Source of the DNA: Candidatus Delongbacteria bacterium
GTDB lineage: Bacteria > Bacteroidota > Bacteroidia > Bacteroidales > ML635J-15
Reading direction: 5' to 3'
DNA length: 19,801 nt
NCBI GenBank assembly: GCA_027858215.1
Contig: JAQIDD010000201.1
Coordinates: 1-19,801, forward strand
The stretch's first letter is position 1. Every line of letters starts with the position of its first letter. A model generated the notes under the pieces. The model was not told the origin of the DNA, searched no databases, and saw only the letters and a program-made list of their open reading frames with translations. This document shows positions 14,473 through 19,801 of this stretch, piece by piece. The position numbers were made by a program, and so were the translations under genes.

Positions 14473-16311
14473 ATGAAAAAACATAATTGTATCATATCAA
14501 CATTCGCTGTAATAATTTCCTTGTTACTCTCATTGCATGTGCTAGGACAGGAAGATTCGTGTGCTGTTGAGTTTTATTACGAGCAGATAGATACCACTGT
14601 TTTTCATTTTGAAGCTGTCAGTGACCCTGATACGGGGAATTTTGCCTGGACGTTTGGTGATGGCATGACCACCACGGGTTCATCCCCTGTACACAATTTT
14701 GATTCGGCAAATACTTTTGAAGTCTGTGTTGAATATACGGATAGCGTAGATGGATGTACGGCATCCTGGTGTGATACCGTGTATTCTGGTGCGGGGTTTT
14801 GTTATGCAGACTTTTATGCTGAACAGGATACAAATGCATTAGCCTGGACCTTTTATCCCGACCCGGATGGTTTGCCGCCGTATGATTTTGAATGGTTTGT
14901 CAATGATTCGCTCATCACCAGTGACAGCATCATGAACTATACTTTCAGTGATTTTGGAACCAGTGTGGTATGCCTTTCGGTGACAACCAATACCGGTTGT
15001 GTGGATACAGCATGTCATGTTATCAGTATCCCCCCGGATACCTGTTCTGTGAATTATACAGTTTCAATAGAAGGCAACACTGCCCAGTTTAATGCGGAAG
15101 TTTATGGTGCCGGGCCATTTTCGTATGCATGGTATGTCAATGCCGCACCTGAAGGAACATCAGAAGAACTCATATATCCCTTTCCTGAAGAAGGTGCTTA
15201 CGATGTGTGCATCGAAGTTACAACCAACAGCGATTGTCAGGCCTCATATTGTGATGTGTTTACATATACAGCCCCCGACACCTGTGCTGCAGATTTCATG
15301 GCTGTGCCCGACGGACTGTCATGTGAATTTATTGCCCTTCCCGGCGGCAGTTTTCCATACGCCTATGCGTGGTATATTGAAGATACTTTGGCGGGAACGG
15401 ATTCAATCATTGGGGTGGAATTCCCTGAATCGGGTGGATATAAAATATGCCTCGAAATTGAGGACAGCACTGGTTGTTTGGCAGAGTTTTGTGACACTGT
15501 TTTTGTGGAAGCTCCACCGGACACCTGCTCTGTCAGTTTTACATGGCAGTTATCTGAATTATCAGGCACCTTTGAAGCCAATGTTTCAGGAGAATCACCG
15601 TATGATTTTTCATGGTTTGTGGATGGTAATGAGGTAGGTGGTATTCCGGGAACCCAACAAATGCAATACACTTTTCCGGCCCAGGATACATTTAACGTTT
15701 GTGTAGAAGTGGAAACCGGAACGGGTTGCGTGGCGGAGTATTGTGAAGAGATAAGCACGTATCAGGATGACACTACTTATTACCTGTCCGGGAATGTATG
15801 GCAGGATGGAAATTACCTGTCCGGTGGAATTATAACTTGTTATCTGGTGCCTGAAATGCAAGCTACCGGCAATGCTTTTATCGAATCGGGAACGTACATG
15901 CTGGAAGGGCTTCAACCGGGCAATTACAAACTTAAGTCGCATTCTGATGATGAAGCGTTTGCTGATACGTATTTTGGCAACACAACAGAGGAAAGCGAGG
16001 CTGCCATTATTGTTCTTCAGGGCAACACATGGGATGTGGATATTGTCATGCAAAGCGCGTCGGAAATTGATGCCATGAATCAACATGATTTTGCCGTATG
16101 GCCAAATCCATTTAAGGACAAAATTTGGATTCAAATGCCTGGTGCAGGAACCGGACAAATGGTTGTTTACAATGCGGTGGGGGACAATATTTTCTCCCGG
16201 CCAATTAACGAAAAGGAAATAGTTAATCTTCCCCATGTTCCACATGGGCTTTATGTGATTGAGGTTACAGCACGAGACCGGATTTTCAGGAAAGAAATAA
16301 TGAGGTATTAA
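14473..16311 (+). CDS. Type IX-secreted protein with five PKD-like repeats and a T9SS sorting domain
   Basis: 612 residues from ATG 14473; the frame opens at a GTG (14428) but the signal peptide (hydrophobic 8-24, ending VLGQ) fits the ATG. After it come five tandem repeats of 80-81 residues (about 28-430), each PKD-like with the pattern of W(Y/F)V, a TFP or FPE turn, and VC(I/V)EV. Every repeat has four cysteines spaced C-x54-57-C-x8-9-C-x4-C (first Cys at 30, 110, 191, 271, 352), so a disulfide-stabilised extracellular stalk is likely. A carboxypeptidase-regulatory-like or SpaA-like beta domain follows (about 435-525; SGNVWQDGNYLSGG, GTYMLEGLQPGNYKL). The last 80 residues are a type A T9SS sorting domain (VWPNPFKDKIWI, GLYVIEV, final RKEIMRY). 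Ligand unknown; probably a surface adhesin or matrix protein. Confidence 0.9.
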   Translation: MKKHNCIISTFAVIISLLLSLHVLGQEDSCAVEFYYEQIDTTVFHFEAVSDPDTGNFAWTFGDGMTTTGSSPVHNFDSANTFEVCVEYTDSVDGCTASWCDTVYSGAGFCYADFYAEQDTNALAWTFYPDPDGLPPYDFEWFVNDSLITSDSIMNYTFSDFGTSVVCLSVTTNTGCVDTACHVISIPPDTCSVNYTVSIEGNTAQFNAEVYGAGPFSYAWYVNAAPEGTSEELIYPFPEEGAYDVCIEVTTNSDCQASYCDVFTYTAPDTCAADFMAVPDGLSCEFIALPGGSFPYAYAWYIEDTLAGTDSIIGVEFPESGGYKICLEIEDSTGCLAEFCDTVFVEAPPDTCSVSFTWQLSELSGTFEANVSGESPYDFSWFVDGNEVGGIPGTQQMQYTFPAQDTFNVCVEVETGTGCVAEYCEEISTYQDDTTYYLSGNVWQDGNYLSGGIITCYLVPEMQATGNAFIESGTYMLEGLQPGNYKLKSHSDDEAFADTYFGNTTEESEAAIIVLQGNTWDVDIVMQSASEIDAMNQHDFAVWPNPFKDKIWIQMPGAGTGQMVVYNAVGDNIFSRPINEKEIVNLPHVPHGLYVIEVTARDRIFRKEIMRY

Positions 16312-16502
16312 GAGGCGCGGTATTGTGTCGTGATTATCCTTCCGGGTTCTGATATCCAATGTTTTTCAACGCAGCATGTGAGTGTGAGAAAATGATTGCT
16401 CGAACACATCAAAGACACCATTTATTTTAGGTATGAATAATGCAGTTAAACATTTATCTATATTTTGTGTTTTACATTAACACCCCTAAAACAAAACATG
16501 AT

Positions 16503-17516
16503 ATGGCTACATTAAACACATCTTACATGGGTATCCCCCTAAAGTCTCCCGTAGTTATTGGAGCCAGTAATTTGGTTACCAAAAAAGAAACCATAAAACA
16601 GTTACAGGAAAATGGCGCAGGAGCCATTGTCTATAAATCGCTTTTTGAGGAACAATTGCACCTTGAAAGCCTGGAAATGTCCGAAATTACGGATGAAATG
16701 GACAATAGGCACGCTGAAATGATTGACATGTTTCCAAAAATTGAACATGCAGGCACACGGGAACATGTAATGAAATTTAAAGAAATACGTGAAATTCTGG
16801 ATATTCCACTCATTGCAAGTATCAATGCAGTTTACAAGGAATCCTGGCCTGTGTTTGCCAAAGACATGGAAGACGCCGGTGCCAATGGCCTTGAATTAAA
16901 TTTTTATGCAATCCCCCGTGATTTTTCTAAAAGCTCCACGGAAATTGAAGAGGAGCAGGTAAAGGTAGTGCGTGAAGTCAAACGCATTGTCAATATTCCG
17001 GTGAGTGTAAAACTCAGCCCCCAGTATTCTAATATCCTGAATGTCATAAAACGTATGGACGAAGCGGGTGCAGATGCCTTTGTGTTATTTAACCGTCTGT
17101 TTGAACCGGAAATTGATCCGGATAAAGAGAAACATGTGGTGAATTTTGACCTTAGCAAACCTTGGGAACATCGTCAGTCGTTGCGTTTTGCAGGCTTGCT
17201 TTATGATAACATTGAAGCAGATATTGTTAGTTCCGGCGGCATATTTACCGCTGAAGACATTGCCTCCATGGTGTTGGCAGGCGCTGATAGCGTGCAGATG
17301 GTTTCTGCAGTGTATAAGCATCAGCCGAAACACATTGAAAAAGTACTTGAAAAACTTAACGACTGGATGGAAAAACATGGGTACAATTCACTGGATGATT
17401 TCAAAGGAAAACTTTCCAGCAAAAACGTGACTGACAATCGCATCTATAAACGTGCCCAGTATGTAGATCTTTTGATGAAGGCAGAACATGTCTTTAAAAA
17501 ATATCCCATGCCCTGA
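16503..17516 (+). CDS. Dihydroorotate dehydrogenase-like flavoprotein
   Basis: 337 residues from ATG 16503. The frame extends upstream to ATG 16440, but the added 21 residues are unlike the family, whose members begin near MATLNTSYMGIPLKSPVVIGAS. The protein is a TIM-barrel of the DHOD/PreA class: an opening Ser/Asn-rich FMN loop (GASNLVTKKE), IPLIASINAV, GANGLELNFYA, VKLSPQYSNI with the FMN-phosphate-side lysine, and the late SSGGIFTAEDIASMVLAGADSVQMVSAVY phosphate-binding segment. It lacks an iron-sulfur extension and any pyrimidine-operon neighbours, so it may not be the biosynthetic PyrD; relatives are annotated only as DHOD-like. Electron acceptor and substrate are unknown. It stands alone between the T9SS protein and the 17548 island; TATATTTTG at 16459-16467 may be a weak -7 element. 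Confidence 0.85.
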   Translation: MATLNTSYMGIPLKSPVVIGASNLVTKKETIKQLQENGAGAIVYKSLFEEQLHLESLEMSEITDEMDNRHAEMIDMFPKIEHAGTREHVMKFKEIREILDIPLIASINAVYKESWPVFAKDMEDAGANGLELNFYAIPRDFSKSSTEIEEEQVKVVREVKRIVNIPVSVKLSPQYSNILNVIKRMDEAGADAFVLFNRLFEPEIDPDKEKHVVNFDLSKPWEHRQSLRFAGLLYDNIEADIVSSGGIFTAEDIASMVLAGADSVQMVSAVYKHQPKHIEKVLEKLNDWMEKHGYNSLDDFKGKLSSKNVTDNRIYKRAQYVDLLMKAEHVFKKYPMP

Positions 17517-17547
17517 TCGGTAATACAACTTTGATGATTATTTTTAG

Positions 17548-17735
17548 GTGGGCGCCAATTCGGTATCCGGCTTCTATCTCAGGTGCTGGTGCATGGGAGG
17601 CGCACGTCCGGCTATGAGCTTCCCGTCTCCACTATGTTACGCCAGGCACAGCCTCCGGTCGCTATGCCGAAACGGCTTCTCCTGCATGCCCCGTTACCTG
17701 AGGATATCCGCCTCCTCCCGGGCGCATGATAAGAT
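17548..17735. repeat. GC-rich palindromic island
   Basis: A block of obviously higher G+C than its flanks, bounded by GGGCGC at 17550-17555 and again at 17720-17725. Inside, CTCAGGTGCTGGTGCATG (17578-17595) faces CATGCCCCGTTACCTGAG (17685-17702): 14 of 18 positions pair. Further imperfect pairs lie within, around GTCCGGCTATG / GCTATGCCGAAAC. The arrangement predicts one large branched hairpin of about 180 bases. From memory it resembles dispersed GC-rich intergenic elements common in Bacteroidota that give meaningless translations such as PSPLCYARHSLRSLC; I could not check copy number. Confidence 0.55.
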
Positions 17736-17916
17736 TTGACCTGGAAAGCTAATCATTAATACAGGACTGATTGAGTTTTTAAATACACAAACGATAGCAC
17801 GATGGTATGACAGGTAAAAAAAAGAACATATAATGATTTACGTTATGCATTTGGAATAATGTTTGATTAACGTAAACAGGATATTTTGATATCCGGGCAA
17901 CGAAATGGGTTCGGAT

Positions 17917-17949
17917 TTTGTTTTAAACACATAAGTTTTAGTAAATTTG
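17917..17949 (+). promoter_or_regulatory. Promoter of the DUF4369/thioredoxin gene
   Basis: TTTG at 17917-17920, 21-base spacer, TAAATTTG at 17942-17949. Start predicted near 17956, which excludes the upstream TTG codon at 17947 as the translation start and favours ATG 17983 or 17986. Confidence 0.6.
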
Positions 17950-17982
17950 TATTATTGTCTGAATAACAACAAAAATTTTGAA

Positions 17983-19449
17983 ATGATGAGTAAAAGAATG
18001 CATTTATGGGGGATTATCTTCCTGTTGTTTGTGAGTACAGGTGTTTTAGCACAAGGGTATAAGATTGAAATCCAGGTTCATGGTTTGTCTGATACAACCA
18101 TGTTACTGGGGCACCATTTTGGTCAAAAGAAATATGTGGTGGATACAGCAATGGCCGATGAAAAAGGACAAGCCGTGTTTGAAGGTGATGAACTATTGGA
18201 CAGGGGGATTTACATCCTTGTCATGCCTTCTGAAAAAAATGCCTATTTCGAAATGCTTATCGGTGATGACCAGAAATTTGCCATTGAAACTGATACTGAG
18301 GATTTTGTTGCCAACATGAAAATAAAAGGCTCAAAAGCCAATGAGGTGTTTAATGAATACCAGCGGAAAATGTCTGATTTTCAATCGAAAATCAGAGAAT
18401 ATCAGACCGCCCTTGATTCCCTCGATAAAGATTCGGAAGAAGCAACAGAAATCAAGGATAAACTGGGCGAAATAAGTGAAGAACGAAAAGCCTACATGAC
18501 AGAGGTAGCAGCAGAAAATGAAGGAACATTATTTGGTAGTATTATTAGTGCCATTCTGGAACCGGAAATTCCCGCCCCCCCCAAAGATGAAGAAGGAAAC
18601 ATCACTGATTCAACATTTCAATACCGGTATTTGCGTGACCATTATTTTGATAACATTGATTTTTCAGAACCTGGCTTATTGCGTACACCTATTCTGGAAT
18701 CAAAACTGGATTATTTTTTCTCCAAAATGATGCCTCCGGTGGCAGATTCCATCCGTCCTGTAGTCAATGACCTGATTGCTGAAGCGCAGGAAGCCAATTA
18801 TGAAGTTTTTCGATATATGACATCTCATTTACTCAATTATTTTGAAACCTCAAAAGTCATGGGGATGGATGAAGTGTTTGTTGATATTGCAGAAACATGG
18901 TATCTCTCAGGAGAAGCTGACTGGGCTGATTCTACACTGGTTGAAAAGATCAGGGAACGGGTAGTAAAAATATCACCCAACATCCTTGGAAGGGTGGCCT
19001 CTGATATTAAACAGGTCCCAACTTGGGAGGGTCAGTTTGTATCCCTTCACCAGGTGGATGCAGATTATACCGTACTGGTTTTTTATGAACCCAATTGCGG
19101 GCATTGTAAAAAAATTGTTCCCCGCTTGTACGAATTGTACCTGGATACTTTGCAGGACGCCAATGTGGAAGTATTTGCCATGTACACCCAGGTGAAGAAG
19201 AAAGAATGGAAGGAATTCATCGAAAAACATGAATTGTACGAATGGATTAATATCTATGACCCGTATGGCAGAACAAATTTCAGGAACAATTACGATATAT
19301 ATTCCACACCGGTAATTTATATCCTGGATGAAGATAAGCGCATTATTGCCAAGCGTATAGATGTGGAATACGTGCCTGAATTCATCAAGTATGATCAAAA
19401 ACGCAAGGAAAAAGAAAAGGCTAAAGACAAAAATACCGGCGATGAGTAA
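17983..19449 (+). CDS. Envelope thiol-disulfide protein: DUF4369 domain, helical middle, thioredoxin fold
   Basis: 488 residues from ATG 17983. A signal peptide covers about 1-23 (LWGIIFLLFVSTGVLAQ). Residues about 25-110 form a DUF4369 beta domain (YKIEIQVHGL, KKYVVDTAMADEKGQAVFEG, GIYILVMP). A charged coiled coil at about 117-175 (NEYQRKMSDFQSKIREYQ) leads to a helical region to about 345 of the type called DUF5106. The C-terminal thioredoxin fold (about 348-465) has the active site EPNCGHCKKI with C372 and C375 and the cis-proline STPVIYIL (441-448). CGHC is the PDI-type dipeptide, which favours oxidase or isomerase over reductase chemistry, but other family members differ. The tail is highly charged. 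It has its own promoter and overlaps the next gene, a partial paralogue, by 8 bases. Confidence 0.88.
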   Translation: MMSKRMHLWGIIFLLFVSTGVLAQGYKIEIQVHGLSDTTMLLGHHFGQKKYVVDTAMADEKGQAVFEGDELLDRGIYILVMPSEKNAYFEMLIGDDQKFAIETDTEDFVANMKIKGSKANEVFNEYQRKMSDFQSKIREYQTALDSLDKDSEEATEIKDKLGEISEERKAYMTEVAAENEGTLFGSIISAILEPEIPAPPKDEEGNITDSTFQYRYLRDHYFDNIDFSEPGLLRTPILESKLDYFFSKMMPPVADSIRPVVNDLIAEAQEANYEVFRYMTSHLLNYFETSKVMGMDEVFVDIAETWYLSGEADWADSTLVEKIRERVVKISPNILGRVASDIKQVPTWEGQFVSLHQVDADYTVLVFYEPNCGHCKKIVPRLYELYLDTLQDANVEVFAMYTQVKKKEWKEFIEKHELYEWINIYDPYGRTNFRNNYDIYSTPVIYILDEDKRIIAKRIDVEYVPEFIKYDQKRKEKEKAKDKNTGDE

Positions 19450-19801
19450 GCATTGGCTTGTTTCTTTCATTGTATGCTTTTTTGCTTTTATACAAACGGC
19501 AGAAGCATACCGCATTGAGGTGCAAATACATGATTTTCCGGAACAGAAACTAAGACTCGGCAGGCATTCAGGTCCCGATGCATTTATTGTTGATACAGCA
19601 GTCACTGATACAACAGGGCTCGCTGTTTTTAAAGGCCCCGGAAAACTTGAGCATGGCGTGTATTTCATTGTTTTTCCTTCTGCTGCAAATTTTGACATTC
19701 TGATTGACGAAGACCAGGAATTTTTTGTGTCAACATGGCAGTTCAATATCCTGGATTCAATGAAACAGGAAGGCAGTTTTCAAAATCAGGCCTTTATATA
19801 G
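19442..19801 (+). CDS. Short DUF4369 protein, truncated paralogue of the preceding gene
   Basis: 119 residues, from ATG 19442 (inside the last codons of the previous gene, in another frame) to TAG at 19799-19801, the last three bases of the window. A signal peptide is clear (HWLVSFIVCFFAFIQTAEA). The rest is a DUF4369 domain alignable over its whole length to the upstream protein (YRIEVQIHDFPEQKLRLG versus YKIEIQVHGLSDTTMLLG; FIVDTAVTDTTGLAVFKG; GVYFIVFPSAANFDILI). The match continues to EGSFQNQAF against KGSKANEVF, where a stop replaces the start of the coiled coil. It therefore lacks the helical and thioredoxin parts. It may be a genuine short protein, a nonsense or frameshift mutant, or a sequencing error. 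Sequence beyond the window would decide. Confidence 0.7.
   Translation: MSKHWLVSFIVCFFAFIQTAEAYRIEVQIHDFPEQKLRLGRHSGPDAFIVDTAVTDTTGLAVFKGPGKLEHGVYFIVFPSAANFDILIDEDQEFFVSTWQFNILDSMKQEGSFQNQAFI

Larger units (their letters stand above)
17517..17982. other. Intergenic region, 466 bases
   Basis: It contains the GC-rich palindromic island (17548-17735), then about 180 A+T-rich bases with no features except the promoter at 17917-17949. No gene is called; a 63-codon open frame from 17548 is a by-product of the island. Confidence 0.6.

Noticed and set aside
15610..16359. 249-residue open frame on the minus strand
   Set aside because: Antisense of the T9SS cargo gene, including its recognisable sorting domain.
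17596..17620. Resemblance to group II intron domain V (GCACGTCCGG)
   Set aside because: The 5' half of the domain V stem and the AGC triad are missing, and no 5' GUGYG end or reverse transcriptase is near.
17548..17739. 63-residue frame over the second island
   Set aside because: Same reason; Cys/Arg/Ser-rich translation of a palindrome.
18973..19746. 257-residue open frame on the minus strand
   Set aside because: Antisense of the thioredoxin-fold gene and its paralogue, both with clear motifs.
1..19801. CRISPR arrays, transposases, toxin-antitoxin pairs, phage genes
   Set aside because: Looked for on both strands; no regularly spaced direct repeats and no such gene families seen.

Overview
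The window looks like chromosomal DNA of a Bacteroidota bacterium, probably a free-living Bacteroidales/Marinilabiliales-type lineage. The signs are a secreted protein ending in a type IX secretion sorting domain, paired DUF4369/thioredoxin lipid- or envelope-type proteins, a PnuC plus NadR-kinase pair, a tRNA gene without an encoded CCA end, few Shine-Dalgarno sequences, and several promoters of the Bacteroidota form (TTTG or TTG, about 19-21 bases, then TAnnTTTG). The finer placement is inference.

Layout from left to right. (1) 1-481, minus: 5' part of a dicarboxylate/amino acid:cation symporter, cut by the window edge. It is divergent from a large secreted TPR protein (598-2538). (2) 2568-3092, minus: a small protein with a zinc-ribbon-like tail and its own promoter. 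(3) 3093-3543: intergenic region with a long imperfect palindrome. (4) 3544-4188 HAD phosphatase; 4248-4322 tRNA-Arg(UCU) with promoter and terminator; 4525-5445 ribonuclease Z. (5) 5523-7955, minus: a two-gene AmmeMemoRadiSam operon in which the MEMO-like and AMMECR1 proteins are one fused chain, followed by the radical SAM enzyme. (6) About 8036-8410: GC-rich, hairpin-rich non-coding island. (7) 8527-11253, plus: operon of a C-terminal processing peptidase (S41), PnuC and a NadR-type ribosylnicotinamide kinase. (8) 11657-13317, minus: prohibitin/SPFH protein behind a double universal stress protein; divergent from a uridine-phosphorylase-like enzyme (13384-14259). (9) 14473-16311: type IX-secreted protein with five tandem cysteine-patterned PKD-like repeats. 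(10) 16503-17516: dihydroorotate dehydrogenase-like protein. (11) 17548-17735: second GC-rich palindromic island. (12) 17983-19449: DUF4369/thioredoxin-fold protein, followed by an 8-base-overlapping, apparently truncated paralogue that stops on the last base of the window.

Functional groups: the pnuC/kinase pair is a nicotinamide riboside salvage route; RNase Z would process tRNAs such as the CCA-less tRNA-Arg next to it; the S41 protease, SPFH protein, thioredoxin-fold proteins and TPR protein all point to envelope quality control and stress. The AmmeMemoRadiSam pair is the least understood conserved system here. There are no CRISPR arrays, no transposase genes, no phage genes and no rRNA. 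The only candidate mobile or interspersed DNA is in the non-coding palindromic islands.
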